From CAWGJC01 sp965276665 (lineage in GTDB: Bacteria > Pseudomonadota > Alphaproteobacteria > Acetobacterales > Acetobacteraceae): a DNA stretch of 64,000 bases. Every line of letters begins with the position of its first letter. The stretch's first letter is position 1. The position numbers and the translations under genes are program-made. The stretch is from assembly GCA_965276665.1 (NCBI GenBank), contig OZ255620.1:4712001-4776000 (forward strand), in the 5' to 3' direction. The notes beneath the pieces were generated by a model. The model was given only the letters and a program-made list of their open reading frames with translations, was not told the DNA's origin and made no database searches. Positions 53,767 to 63,261 of the stretch are shown here, piece after piece.

Positions 53767-54672
53767 ATGGCTCTCCGTTTCGGCGTGGTCGGGACCGCCT
53801 TCTGGGCGCGCGACGTGCATCTGCCGGGCCTGCTGGCCACGCCAGGCGCCGAGGTGATGGGCGTGTGGGGACGAACCCCGGAGCCGGCCGAGGCGATGGC
53901 GGCGGCGCACGGCGTCCGCGCCTTCTCAAGTTTCGAGGAGATGCTCGACGCGGTGGACGCCTTGACCATGGCGGTGCCGCCGACGGTGCAGGCGGGGCTC
54001 GCGTTGCAGGCGGCCAAAGCGGGCAAGCACCTGCTGCTCGAGAAGCCGGTCACGCGCGATCGCGCCGCGGCGCAGGCGATCGCCGACGCATTGGCCGCCC
54101 ATCGCAGCGCCGGCCTCGTCTTCTTCACCCGCCGCTTCATCCCGGAATTCGAGGCGCTGATCGAGGCGGAACGTGGCCGGGGATGGACCGGCGCCGCCAT
54201 CCGCGTGCATCAGCCGACGCTGACGACCGCGACGCCCTACCTCAATTCGGCCTGGCGGCACGAGAACGAAGCCGCACTCTGGGATGTCGGGCCGCACGCC
54301 TTGTCCGCGCTGATCCCGCTGCTCGGACCGGTCCACGAGGTGACCGGCCAGCCGGAGACGGACGGGGTGCAGGCATTCACCACCCGGCACGCGCATGGCG
54401 GGACGGCGGAGGTGTCGGTGAGCCTGCGCGCGCCGGCGGCAGACGCGTCGAACCGCTACCGCTTCGTCTCCCCGGACCGCGAACTGCTGCTGCCGGAGAC
54501 GCCGATCCAGCGTGCGGCCGCCCTGGCCCAGGCCGCGACCGCGCTGATCCGCATGGCGGAAAGCGGCGAGACCCGGCACGAATGCGATCTGCGTCTCGGG
54601 GTGACGACGGTCGGGGTTCTGGCGGCGGTGGCGCAGAGCGCGCGGGCCGGCCGGCCGATCTCCCTCGCCTGA
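53767..54672 (+). CDS. Gfo/Idh/MocA-family oxidoreductase
   Basis: 301 aa. The Rossmann fold opens MALRFGVVGTAFWARDVHLP and the conserved EKP appears in HLLLEKPVTRDRAAAQ (about residue 92). The C-terminal domain follows with SAWRHENEAALWDVGPHALS, where the D-x-x-x-H is expected to bind the sugar. It should oxidise or reduce a sugar or inositol-type alcohol with NAD(P). The start at 53767 follows GAGAGG by 12 nt and is divergent from the FMN oxidase. Confidence 0.85.
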   Translation: MALRFGVVGTAFWARDVHLPGLLATPGAEVMGVWGRTPEPAEAMAAAHGVRAFSSFEEMLDAVDALTMAVPPTVQAGLALQAAKAGKHLLLEKPVTRDRAAAQAIADALAAHRSAGLVFFTRRFIPEFEALIEAERGRGWTGAAIRVHQPTLTTATPYLNSAWRHENEAALWDVGPHALSALIPLLGPVHEVTGQPETDGVQAFTTRHAHGGTAEVSVSLRAPAADASNRYRFVSPDRELLLPETPIQRAAALAQAATALIRMAESGETRHECDLRLGVTTVGVLAAVAQSARAGRPISLA

Positions 54673-54746
54673 CCCGCGCAACGGGCTGGACGCGATCGTG
54701 ACTCCCATGCAAATTCCGCGACGGAGATATGCAGGGAGCGGGCGCT

Positions 54747-56324
54747 ATGCGACGCAGGAGCTTCATTGCCGGGGGTGCGGCGATCGCCGCCTCCGGCCTT
54801 GCCCGGCCCTCATTGGGGGCGACGACGAGCGTTATTCGCTTCGTTCCCCAGGCCGATCTCTCCAGCATCGATCCGGTCTGGACGACGGCGACCGTCGCCT
54901 TCAATCACGGCATGCTGGTCTATGACACGCTCTACGGCATCGACCAGTCGCAGACGCCGAAACCCCAGATGGTCGCCGGGCACGACATCAGCAGCGACAA
55001 CCTGACCTGGACCTTCACGCTGCGCGACGGGCTGCTGTTCCATGACGGCGAGCCGGTGCGCGCGATCGACTGCGTCGCCTCCATCCAGCGCTGGGCGAAG
55101 CGCAAGGGGTTCGGCCAGCAGCTCATGACCGTGACGGCGGAGATCAAGCCGCTCGACGACAAGCGGTTCGCCATCCGGCTCACCAAGCCGTTCCCGCTGA
55201 TGACCTACGCGCTCGGCGGCGCCGATATCTGTCCGATCATGCCGCAGCGCTCGGCCGAAATCGATCCGTTCAAGCAGATCACGGAGTCGGTCGGCAGCGG
55301 TCCGTTCCGCTTCCTGCCGAACGAGCGCGTCTCCGGCTCCTTTGCGGCCTACGCGAAATTCGACCGCTACGTGCCGCGCCAGGAGCCGCCCTCCTACTGG
55401 TCAGGCGGCAAGGTCGCGAATGTGGACCGGGTGGAGTGGCACGTTAACCCGGATTTCTCGAGCGCCGCCAACGCGCTGGTGCGCAACGAGGTCGACTGGG
55501 TGGAATCGCCGCTGTTCGATCTGCTGCCGATGCTGCGCAAATCGCCTGGCGTGCAGCTCATCAACATCGACGTGCTGGGTGCGCCGAGCGTGCTCGCGCT
55601 CAACCATGTGCAGCCGCCCTTCGACAACCCGAAGCTGCGCCAGGCGATCCTGCCGGCGATCGACCAGACCGAATACATGACCGCCCTGGTCGGCGACCAG
55701 ACCAGCATGATGAAGGTGCCGGTCGGCGTGTTCACGCTCGACACGCCGATGGCGAGCACCACCGACATGCGGGTATTCACCGGCGAGCGCGACGTCGCGC
55801 TCGCGAAGAAGCTTGTCGCCGAAAGCGGCTACAAGGGCGAGAAGGTCTTGCTGATGTCGCCATCCGATCAGGCGGTGCTAGTGCCGATGGCGCAGGTGAC
55901 GCAGAGCGTGTTTCAGGAGATCGGCCTCAACGTCGACTTCCAGAGCATGGATTGGGGCACGCTCGTCGGACGGCGCGCCCTGGACAAGCCGGCATCGGAA
56001 GGTGGGTGGAACGCCTTCTGCACGTCCTGGGGCGGGATCAACCTGTCCAACCCAGGGAGCAATTTCCCGCTGCGCGGCAACGGCAAGAACGGCTGGTTCG
56101 GCTGGCCGACCAGCCCGGCGCTCGAGTCGCTGCGCGATCAATGGTTCTCCGCGCCCGACAGGGCGGCGCAAAAAGCGATCTGCGACAAGATGCAGTCGAT
56201 CGCCTTCCAGGAGGTGCCGTTCATCCCGCTCGGCGAATACTACCTGCCGGCGGCGATGCGCACTTCGCTCACCAACGTCGTGCATGCGGGGAATACGTGT
56301 TTTTGGGGGGTGAAGAAGGCTTGA
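54747..56324 (+). CDS. Family 5 extracellular solute-binding protein (peptide type), orphan
   Basis: About 525 aa, with a Tat-like leader RRRSFIAGGAAIAASGLARP. Family-5 features are SSIDPVWTTATVAFNHGMLV, WTFTLRDGLLFHDGEPVRA and VGSGPFRFLPNE. No permease or ATPase gene follows, so it must use a transporter encoded elsewhere or has lost its partners. An AGGGAG precedes the ATG at 54747. Its stop TGA lies in the left end of an intergenic repeat. Confidence 0.87.
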   Translation: MRRRSFIAGGAAIAASGLARPSLGATTSVIRFVPQADLSSIDPVWTTATVAFNHGMLVYDTLYGIDQSQTPKPQMVAGHDISSDNLTWTFTLRDGLLFHDGEPVRAIDCVASIQRWAKRKGFGQQLMTVTAEIKPLDDKRFAIRLTKPFPLMTYALGGADICPIMPQRSAEIDPFKQITESVGSGPFRFLPNERVSGSFAAYAKFDRYVPRQEPPSYWSGGKVANVDRVEWHVNPDFSSAANALVRNEVDWVESPLFDLLPMLRKSPGVQLINIDVLGAPSVLALNHVQPPFDNPKLRQAILPAIDQTEYMTALVGDQTSMMKVPVGVFTLDTPMASTTDMRVFTGERDVALAKKLVAESGYKGEKVLLMSPSDQAVLVPMAQVTQSVFQEIGLNVDFQSMDWGTLVGRRALDKPASEGGWNAFCTSWGGINLSNPGSNFPLRGNGKNGWFGWPTSPALESLRDQWFSAPDRAAQKAICDKMQSIAFQEVPFIPLGEYYLPAAMRTSLTNVVHAGNTCFWGVKKA

Positions 56325-56484
56325 GAGAAAGGCCAGGGCTCTGCCCCTGGACCCCGCTGGGGCCGAAAGGCCCCAGACCCCAATTCGGCGCTCCGCGCGA
56401 AGCGCAATCAGACACGGCAGCACATCGGCTTCTCCGTCCAACCACTTCCCTTGCGCGAAGCGCTGCCCCTGGCCTTCTCTCTTA
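56322..56484. repeat. GC-rich inverted intergenic repeat between convergent stops
   Basis: Left end TGAGAGAAAGGCCAGGG, right end (reverse strand) TAAGAGAGAAGGCCAGGGG. Both outermost codons are the stops of the two convergent genes. Internal CCAGGGCTCTGCCCCTGG and GGGGCCGAAAGGCCCC hairpins are related to the repeat at 10661-10804. Possible bidirectional terminator. Confidence 0.75.
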
Positions 56485-57603
56485 GTCCTGCGTCATCACC
56501 AGCACCCCATCCGGTCGGACCGCTGCGGCGGTCCATTCGCGCCAGAGCAGAATGAGGGCCGCCATGATGGCGGGGCCGAGAAACAGCCCGAGCAGGCCCC
56601 AGGCCTCGAGGCCGCCGAGGATGCCGAGCAGCACCCAGAGGAAGGGCAGCTTGGTCGCGCCGCCGATCAGCACCGGCCGGATGAAATGGTCGGCGGCGAA
56701 GGTGACGACCATGCCGAGGCCGAGCACGATCAGCGCACCCGCGACGTGGCTCTGTGCCGCGAGCAGGAGGGCGGCGAGGCAGAAGGCCAGCGGCGCGCCG
56801 AACGGGATGATCGCCGCGATCGCGGTGGCGGCGCCGAAGATCGTCGGGTGGGGCACGCCGAGCACCGCGTAGGCGACGCCGAGGATCACGCCCTCGCCGA
56901 TGCCGACCAGCACGAGCCCGTTCACCGTGCCGTGAATGGAGGCGACGACCTGCGCCGCGACCCGCTCCCCGCTCGGGCCGAACACGCGGGTGCCGGCGCG
57001 GCGCATCTGCTGGGTCAGCGTGCGGCCGTCGCGGAACAGGAAGAACAGCGTGAGCAGGGTGAACACGAACAGCGTCACCCGATGGATCAGCTGCGTGCCG
57101 AAATGCGTGCTGAGGCTGAACAGCGAGCCGCGGTCGATGCGCGTCAGCATGGTCCGGGTACGGGCCGGATCGGCCAGGTTGGTGCGCCACCAATCCACCG
57201 CTTCCTGCTGGGCGAATGGCAGGTGGTTCAGCGCGTCCGGCACCGGCAGGCCGCTCTGCCGCACGTCCTGCACCCAGTCGACGATGCCATGCGCGTCTCG
57301 GCCGATCTGGGCGCCGACGAGGAGGAGCGGGATCAGAAAGACCAGCGCCACCGCGCAGGTGAAGAGCGAGGGCAGCAGCACGTTGTGCCGGCCCGGCGGC
57401 CAGCGCCGCTCCGCCCGCAGATAGAGCGGCCAGAGGATGATCGCGAACACCACCGCCCAGGCGAGGGCGCGGATGAAGCCCTGCAGCGTCCAGAAGCCGA
57501 GTATGGCGAGCGCGAGCGCGAGCACGCCGCGGGCGAGCGCGTGGGACCGGGTGGAATCCGCCATCAGGCTCGCGAGCCGCGAAGTGTCGGGTTGATCGTC
57601 CAT
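56482..57603 (-). CDS. AI-2E family transporter (UPF0118)
   Basis: 373-aa inner-membrane protein of the PerM/AI-2E family. It shows several helices (LARGVLALALAILGFWTLQG, WAVVFAIILWPLYL) and the family region VNGLVLVGIGEGVILGVAYA, then GLGMVVTFAADHFIRPVLIG and PFLWVLLGILGGLEAWGLLG with the P-x-x-x-G-x-x-x-G type ending LFLGPAIMAALILL. Members export small molecules or ions; autoinducer-2 export is only one case. Stops convergently against the repeat. Confidence 0.88.
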   Translation of the reverse strand: MDDQPDTSRLASLMADSTRSHALARGVLALALAILGFWTLQGFIRALAWAVVFAIILWPLYLRAERRWPPGRHNVLLPSLFTCAVALVFLIPLLLVGAQIGRDAHGIVDWVQDVRQSGLPVPDALNHLPFAQQEAVDWWRTNLADPARTRTMLTRIDRGSLFSLSTHFGTQLIHRVTLFVFTLLTLFFLFRDGRTLTQQMRRAGTRVFGPSGERVAAQVVASIHGTVNGLVLVGIGEGVILGVAYAVLGVPHPTIFGAATAIAAIIPFGAPLAFCLAALLLAAQSHVAGALIVLGLGMVVTFAADHFIRPVLIGGATKLPFLWVLLGILGGLEAWGLLGLFLGPAIMAALILLWREWTAAAVRPDGVLVMTQD

Positions 57604-57728
57604 GGGGCGCGCAGCCTAGCACTTTCTCGCCGTCCGGCATCAGGCGTCGCGGAGACCGGCAGCGGCACGCGCTTTGCAAGGCTCCGTGAGAGGCGCACGG
57701 GCGCTCACGGCGAGAACGGGAGCGGGGC

Positions 57729-58355
57729 ATGGGCGAGGGCGGAGGGGATTTCTTGGGCTTGTCGATGCCATCCCCGGCATTGCGCGCCGCCGGGCCCGCT
57801 CCGGCGCGAGCGGACGCGGCGGCGGGTGCCAGCAAAACCGGCGGCGCCGCCTCGGAGACAGGCTTCGGCAACGTGCTCTCGATGCTGAACCCGCTGCAAT
57901 ATGTGCCGGTGGTCGGAATGATCTACCGGGCCGTGACCGGCGACACCATTCCAGAGGGCGCGCGCATCGCCGGCGGTTTGATCTTCAGCGGCCTGACCGG
58001 CGGTCCGGTCGGGCTGGTGATGACCGCCGCGGCCGATGTCGCGGAGGAGGCGCTCGGTATCGATCCGGACAAAATCGTCCATTCGGCGCTGGCCAGCATC
58101 GGCCTCGCCGCACCCCAAAAAGGGGCGCCGCAAAACAAGCCGGTGCTCGAGGCGGGCGCGCCGGCGGCCAGAACCGCGGCGGATAAAGCCGCCGCCCGGG
58201 CCGCCATTCCGGTTTCAGTCGTTGCGCAAAATGCGCCTCTCGCGCCGGCTGCCACCAGGATCGTGGCGTCGGTGGCGACGGACCAGATGCAGGCGGCGGC
58301 GCGGCGAAACGCCGCCTATGCCTGGACCCTCGATCCGGTTATCGGTCAGGGGTGA
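57729..58355 (+). CDS. Hypothetical protein with conserved NPLQYVPVVG core
   Basis: 208 aa. The middle (MLNPLQYVPVVGMIYRAVTG, DTIPEGARIAGGLIFSGLTG, GPVGLVMTAAADVAEEALGI) is hydrophobic and glycine-rich and looks conserved. The ends are alanine-rich and low complexity. It is not secreted by any visible signal. The core recalls proteins found next to flagellar or membrane genes in Rhodospirillales, but I cannot name the function. Its 3' end overlaps the Nudix gene by 17 bp. Confidence 0.6.
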   Translation: MGEGGGDFLGLSMPSPALRAAGPAPARADAAAGASKTGGAASETGFGNVLSMLNPLQYVPVVGMIYRAVTGDTIPEGARIAGGLIFSGLTGGPVGLVMTAAADVAEEALGIDPDKIVHSALASIGLAAPQKGAPQNKPVLEAGAPAARTAADKAAARAAIPVSVVAQNAPLAPAATRIVASVATDQMQAAARRNAAYAWTLDPVIGQG

Positions 58356-58821
58356 GGTCAAGCCCCTCAAGATAGGCCCGCAGATAGGGTGCCGGCTGGT
58401 CCGCCAAAATGGCGGCGGGTGTCATGAAATCGGCAGCGATGATCTCCCGGTCGTCGATCGTCAGGGCCGGGATGTCCGTCAGCGTCATCGTGAACATCGA
58501 GACGCGGTCCTGGCGATGCTCCCAGCGCAGGTCGAGCTCGGCGACCGGCGAGAGCGCGTCCTCCCGCACGGTCAGCCCGAGCTCCTCCCCGAGCTCGCGC
58601 CGCGCCGCGCGCACCGGCGGCTCGCCCCGCTTGACCCCGCCCCCTGGCAGGGAAAGCCCGCGGCGATAGGATTGCCGGACGACGAGCAGCTCCCCGCCGA
58701 GCCACACCGCCACATGGGCGCCGCGCGCATCCGGCCGGGTCAGCCGCCACCATTGCCGCATGACCGGATGGCCGAGCCGGAAGGCGAGCCGCCAGGCGGC
58801 GTCGATCATCGGGGACTGCAT
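58339..58821 (-). CDS. Nudix hydrolase
   Basis: 160 aa (ATG at 58821, with another ATG at 58809). The Nudix box GVKRGEPPVRAARRELGEEL is complete (GX5EX7REUXEEXGU), in a fold beginning HVAVWLGGELLVVRQSYRRG. It hydrolyses a nucleoside-diphosphate-linked compound in the cytoplasm. The C-terminal PYLRAYLEGLDLTP closes the domain. A basic N-terminal helix (RLAFRLGHPVMRQWWRL) might associate with membranes. Confidence 0.8.
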   Translation of the reverse strand: MQSPMIDAAWRLAFRLGHPVMRQWWRLTRPDARGAHVAVWLGGELLVVRQSYRRGLSLPGGGVKRGEPPVRAARRELGEELGLTVREDALSPVAELDLRWEHRQDRVSMFTMTLTDIPALTIDDREIIAADFMTPAAILADQPAPYLRAYLEGLDLTPDR

Positions 58822-58907
58822 CCCGCAGAGGTGCCGCGCCCGTGCTGCCTTGGCAACCACCCCGGCGGGGCGGCACACTCGCGCCGGCACCCTCGACAGG
58901 AACCACG

Positions 58908-60425
58908 ATGCTCGCGCGCCGCCGCCTTTCCGGTCTCGCTGTCCCCGCGCTCGCCGCCACGCTCGGCGCCGGGCTGCACGCCACGCCGGCGCGCGCCGAT
59001 CGCGCCGATTTCCAGGTCGATCTCGCGAGCGACCCGGCCTCGCTCGACCCGCAGGTGCAATGGGACCCGGACAGCTATGCGGTCTATCGCAACGTGTTCG
59101 ACAACCTCGTGACCCGCGACGTGAACGGCAAGATCGTCCCGCAGGTCGCGACCGCCTGGAAATACCTGTCGGACACCAAGATCGCCTTTACCATCCGCGA
59201 CGGCATTGCGTTCCAGGACGGGTCCAGGCTGACGCCGGCGGATGTGGCGTTCAGTGTCAAGCGCATCACCAGCCCGGCCTTCAAGAGCCCGCAGCTCAGC
59301 CAGTTCGACCAGATCACCGATGCCGAGGTGACCGGCCCGCATGAGGTGACGCTGACCACGAAGACCGCCTATCCGGTGCTGCTCTCCCAGCTCACCAAGC
59401 TCTCGATCGTGCCGCAGGCGGTGGTGCAGAAGCTCGGCGACACCGGCTTCAACCAAGCCCCGCTCGGCAGCGGGCCGTACCGCTTCGTCTCGCGCACGCA
59501 GGGGGTGAAGGTCGAGCTCGCGGCCAATCCGGGCTACTGGCGCGGCGCGCCGCCATTTCCCCGCGTCGAGATGCATCCGGTGCCGGATGAGAGCACGCGC
59601 ATCGCCGATCTCCGCACCGGCCGCGCCGACATCACCCGCATTCTCTCGACCGATGACGCCGATGCGCTGAAGAGCGACAAGACGGTCAAGGTGGTGTGGA
59701 CGCCGACCGAGCGCGTCAGCATGCTCGAGCTGAACGCGCTCGACGGCCCGACCAGGGACAAGCGGGTGCGCGAGGCGATCGCGCACGCGATCGACCGAAC
59801 CACGCTGATCGAGGCGCTGCTGAAAGGCTATGCGAAACCGGTCAACGAGCCGCTCACGCCCGCGAGCTTCGGGTTCGATCCGGAAATCCCGGCCTACGGG
59901 TTCAGCGTCGCGCAGGCGAAGTCGATGCTGAAGCAGGCCGGCGTCGCACCCGGCACCAAGGTGAGCTTCCTGACCTCGCCGGCCTTTGACCAGCGCGTCG
60001 TGCAGGCCCTGCAGCAGATGCTCACCGATGTCGGGCTCGACGCGCAGATCTCGACGGTCGATCTCGCCACCTATCTGCGCCTCCGCCAGGGCCGCCCGGA
60101 CGAGGCGGGCGATGTTTCCTATTTCCGCTGGTCCTGCGGCTGCCAGGACGCGGACGGCACGCTTTACCCGCTGTTCCACAGCACCAGCCAATGGTCGAAA
60201 TACCGCAACCCGGCGGTGGATCAGGCGCTCGATGCCGCCCGCAACACGCTCGACGAAAAGGCGCGTCTGGCGGATTACCGCACCGCGCTGCAGGCGTTGC
60301 ATGACGATGTGGCGGTGGTGCCGCTGTTCCAGGACGTGACGATGTACGCGGCCCGCAAGCCGGTGCAGTTTCAGCCGACGGCGAACGAGGCGTTCTTCTT
60401 GTTCGACATGAAGTGGAAGGAGTAG
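58908..60425 (+). CDS. Family 5 extracellular solute-binding protein (peptide type), orphan
   Basis: 505 aa. Leader MLARRRLSGLAVPALAATLG ends near PARA. Features are ASLDPQVQWDPDSYAVYRNV, FTIRDGIAFQDGSRLTPADV, LGSGPYRFVSR and the C-terminal CQDADGTLYPLFHSTSQWSK. As with the 54.7-kb gene, no permease or ATPase is next to it. The start at 58908 has ACAGGAA upstream. It is followed after 6 bp by the PH-domain gene on the same strand. Confidence 0.87.
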   Translation: MLARRRLSGLAVPALAATLGAGLHATPARADRADFQVDLASDPASLDPQVQWDPDSYAVYRNVFDNLVTRDVNGKIVPQVATAWKYLSDTKIAFTIRDGIAFQDGSRLTPADVAFSVKRITSPAFKSPQLSQFDQITDAEVTGPHEVTLTTKTAYPVLLSQLTKLSIVPQAVVQKLGDTGFNQAPLGSGPYRFVSRTQGVKVELAANPGYWRGAPPFPRVEMHPVPDESTRIADLRTGRADITRILSTDDADALKSDKTVKVVWTPTERVSMLELNALDGPTRDKRVREAIAHAIDRTTLIEALLKGYAKPVNEPLTPASFGFDPEIPAYGFSVAQAKSMLKQAGVAPGTKVSFLTSPAFDQRVVQALQQMLTDVGLDAQISTVDLATYLRLRQGRPDEAGDVSYFRWSCGCQDADGTLYPLFHSTSQWSKYRNPAVDQALDAARNTLDEKARLADYRTALQALHDDVAVVPLFQDVTMYAARKPVQFQPTANEAFFLFDMKWKE

Positions 60426-60431
60426 CGGTCG

Positions 60432-60899
60432 GTGGCCTATTACGAAAAAGTCCTGACCGCCGGCGAGACGGTGCGTGCGATCGGTCATCTGCACTGGACG
60501 ATTTTCACGCATGCCCTGCTGTTCGCGGTCGGCGCCGTGGTGATCTTCGTGCTCGGCATGGCGCTGGTGGACGATGCGCAGTTGCGTCAGGGAATTTTCG
60601 TGCTGTGCCTGATCCTGCTTGTGGTGGCCGCGCTGGCCGCCGGCACGGCCCTGCTCCGCCGCTCCGGCACCGAGATCGTGGTGACCGATCGGCGCGTGAT
60701 CTACAAGCGCGGGCTGCTCTCGCGCTACACGGTCGAGATGAACATCAGCAAGATCGAGACGGTGGACGTCGTGCAGAGCCTGCTGGGACGCCTGCTCGGC
60801 TATGGCACGCTGCTGATCCGCGGCACCGGCTCCGGCTTCGAGCCGCTGCGCCGCGTCAGCGATCCGATCGGGATCCGGAATGCCATCGTGGTCGGATGA
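60432..60899 (+). CDS. Bacterial PH-domain (bPH2, YdbT-like) membrane protein
   Basis: 155 aa. Two membrane helices (FTHALLFAVGAVVIFVLGMA, FVLCLILLVVAALAAGTALL) are followed by a bPH2 domain (RSGTEIVVTDRRVIYKRGLL, VEMNISKIETVDVVQSLLGR). These proteins sit in the inner membrane with the PH domain on the cytoplasmic side; role unknown. The start is GTG at 60432, 6 bp after the binding-protein stop. Confidence 0.82.
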   Translation: MAYYEKVLTAGETVRAIGHLHWTIFTHALLFAVGAVVIFVLGMALVDDAQLRQGIFVLCLILLVVAALAAGTALLRRSGTEIVVTDRRVIYKRGLLSRYTVEMNISKIETVDVVQSLLGRLLGYGTLLIRGTGSGFEPLRRVSDPIGIRNAIVVG

Positions 60900-60928
60900 C
60901 GGCATCGTCCTGCGACTCTGGGCGGCCG

Positions 60929-61930
60929 CTAGACCACCTGAAACCCGTGGTAGAAAGGATCGCGCGGATCGACGAAGATCGTGTTGTAGCCATGCATTCT
61001 CGCCCACCCGCTGATGCTCGGGCGAATGGCGGGAAGATTGCCGACCGTGGCGACCGATTCCACGCGGCCCTCGAACAGGCTGCCGATGATGCTTTCATGG
61101 ACGAACTCGTCGCCCGGTGAGAGCCGGCCGCGGCCGGCGAGCTGCGCCATGCGGGCGGAGGTCCCGGTGCCGCAGGGCGAGCGGTCGATCGCGCGGTCGC
61201 CGTAGAACACCGCGTTGCGAGCATGCGCTCGTGGATCGCGGGCCGCGCCGGTCCATTGCACGTGGCTGCATCCTGCAATCGTCGGGTCGTCGGGATGCGC
61301 CACCGTGATCGCCGCGTTCACCAGGCGCCGCACCACCGGGCTCAGCCGCAGGATTGCATCCGCCGACATCGCTTCGAGCCCCGCATAATGCGCCTGCGGC
61401 TCGATGATCGCGTAGAAATTTCCGCCATAGGCGATGTCGAGCACGATCTCGCCGAGCTCCGGCACGTCGATCCGCACATCGGTCGCGGCCAAGTAGGATG
61501 GCACGTTGTGGATGCGCACGCTCTCCACGAACCGTCCATCGCGCCGGTATTCCGCCATCACGCGGCCGGCCGGCGCGTCGAGCGCAAGCACGCCTTCCTC
61601 GCGCGGCGTCACCAGCCCGTTCTCGATCGCCATCGTCACCGTGCCGATCGTGCCGTGCCCGCACATCGGCAGGCAGCCGGACACCTCGATGAACAGAATC
61701 GCGATGTCGCAATCCTCGCGCAGCGGCGAATACAGCATCGAGCCCGACATCACGTCATGCCCGCGCGGCTCGAACATCAGCGCGCGGCGGATCCAGTCGT
61801 GATGCGCGAGGAAATCCTGCCGCCGATCGCTCATCGTGGCGCCTTGCAGGATCGGCGCGCCGCCCGCCACGAGGCGCACCGGATTGCCGCAAGTATGCCC
61901 GTCGATGCACTGGAAGGTGTGCGGCGTCAC
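60929..61930 (-). CDS. 4-hydroxyproline 2-epimerase / proline racemase family
   Basis: 333-aa PLP-independent epimerase with the paired catalytic cysteines in MCGHGTIG (Cys90) and SPCGTGTSAR (about 253). Both being Cys argues for a racemase/epimerase rather than the Thr/Ser-containing trans-3-hydroxyproline dehydratases. It converts trans-4-hydroxy-L-proline to the cis-D form, the first step of hydroxyproline breakdown. Its start overlaps the upstream amidohydrolase stop by ATGA. Confidence 0.88.
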   Translation of the reverse strand: MTPHTFQCIDGHTCGNPVRLVAGGAPILQGATMSDRRQDFLAHHDWIRRALMFEPRGHDVMSGSMLYSPLREDCDIAILFIEVSGCLPMCGHGTIGTVTMAIENGLVTPREEGVLALDAPAGRVMAEYRRDGRFVESVRIHNVPSYLAATDVRIDVPELGEIVLDIAYGGNFYAIIEPQAHYAGLEAMSADAILRLSPVVRRLVNAAITVAHPDDPTIAGCSHVQWTGAARDPRAHARNAVFYGDRAIDRSPCGTGTSARMAQLAGRGRLSPGDEFVHESIIGSLFEGRVESVATVGNLPAIRPSISGWARMHGYNTIFVDPRDPFYHGFQVV

Positions 61931-63174
61931 GACACCTCCTCTTCCAGCTTGTTGCGCATGAAGCGCCCCCCGATCATGATCGCGGCCAGGTTGCCGCCAT
62001 CATTGCGGAACACCGAGAGGTCGGTGAACGGATCGCCGTTCACCACCAGCAGGTCGGCATGCGCGCCCGGGATGAGCTCGCCGAGCTTGCCCTCCTGGCG
62101 GACGATCTCCGCATTGACCAGCGTCGCGGAGCGGATGATCTCCTGCGGCGACATCACCTGCGCGCGGATCTCGAACTCATTGCAGTGATCGGTCTGCAGC
62201 TGACCGAGCAGGTCGCTGCCGAAACCGATCTTCACGCCGGCGGCGCGGCAGATTTCGAGGGAGCGGATGCCGGCATCGAGCACACGCTCATTCTTCGCCA
62301 GGCTGTACTCCGACAATCCGTAGCGCGGGCCACGGCGCTTCAGCGCGTCATAGGCGACCAGGGTGGGCACGATGAAGGCGCCGCGTTCGACCATCAGCGC
62401 GGCGGTCGGTTCGTCGATGAGATTGCCGTGCTCGATCGTCCGCACGCCGCCTTTCACGGCGCGCGTGATCGCCTCGGCGCTGTAGGCATGCGCGCAGACA
62501 TAGCTGCCCCAGCGTGTCGCCTCTTCGACGGCCGCTTCGATCTCGTCCATCCGGTATTGCAGGCTCTCGAGCGGATCGGCCTGCGAGGCGACGCCGCCGG
62601 AGACCATGATCTTGACGTGATCTGCGCCCTTGCGCAGCTCGTCGCGCACCGCACGCACGACCTCCGATACGCCGTCCGCCACGCGCGCCGTGTAGAACAG
62701 CCCGTTGCAGCAGGAGCAGGAGATGGTGCCCTGCGTGCGTCGGCGATGGTCGCCATGGCCGCCTGTCTGGCTGATCGCCTGCCCGGCGATGAACAGGCGC
62801 GGGCCACGGAAATAGCGCTGGTTGACCGCCTCCTTCATGCCGAAATCGGCGCCGCCCGTGTCGCGCAGCGTGGTAAAGCCGCGCCGCAGCATCGCCCGCA
62901 TCGCGACCGATCCCTTCGCCGCGAGCAGGGTCAGAGGCATGTCGGCCAGCAGCGAAAGGTTCACCTCCGTCAGCAGGATGTGGATATGCGCGTCGATCAG
63001 CCCGGGCATCAGCGTGCGGCCGCGCAACTCGACCCGAGTCGCGCTGCGCGAGGCGATCGGCCGGTCCGACACCTCGCGGACCACCCCATCCTCCACCAGC
63101 ACCTCGATGCCGTCCTGCAAAGCCTCCTGCCGCGGGTCGAGGAAACGGCCACCCGCGAAGAGGTAGGAAGTCAT
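61927..63174 (-). CDS. Amidohydrolase, imidazolonepropionase/prolidase-like (COG1228)
   Basis: 415-aa TIM-barrel amidohydrolase. The metal motif H-x-H is in LIDAHIHILL; further sites are DHVKIMVSGGVASQADP (a lysine likely carbamylated), HAYSAEAITRAVKGGVRTIE with HGN, and the terminal FGSDLLGQL aspartate. A cysteine-rich SCSCCNGLFY segment is unusual. Such enzymes act on cyclic amides or Xaa-Pro dipeptides, which would suit the coupled hydroxyproline epimerase. Start at 63174; an in-frame upstream ATG is less likely. Confidence 0.85.
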   Translation of the reverse strand: MTSYLFAGGRFLDPRQEALQDGIEVLVEDGVVREVSDRPIASRSATRVELRGRTLMPGLIDAHIHILLTEVNLSLLADMPLTLLAAKGSVAMRAMLRRGFTTLRDTGGADFGMKEAVNQRYFRGPRLFIAGQAISQTGGHGDHRRRTQGTISCSCCNGLFYTARVADGVSEVVRAVRDELRKGADHVKIMVSGGVASQADPLESLQYRMDEIEAAVEEATRWGSYVCAHAYSAEAITRAVKGGVRTIEHGNLIDEPTAALMVERGAFIVPTLVAYDALKRRGPRYGLSEYSLAKNERVLDAGIRSLEICRAAGVKIGFGSDLLGQLQTDHCNEFEIRAQVMSPQEIIRSATLVNAEIVRQEGKLGELIPGAHADLLVVNGDPFTDLSVFRNDGGNLAAIMIGGRFMRNKLEEEVS

Positions 63175-63261
63175 TCGTTCGGCTCCTGTCACGGGCGGCG
63201 AGGGTTGCTAGGGGTTGGTCCGCGGCGCGGCAGATTGCGCGGCCGGGAATCGTGATGCAAG

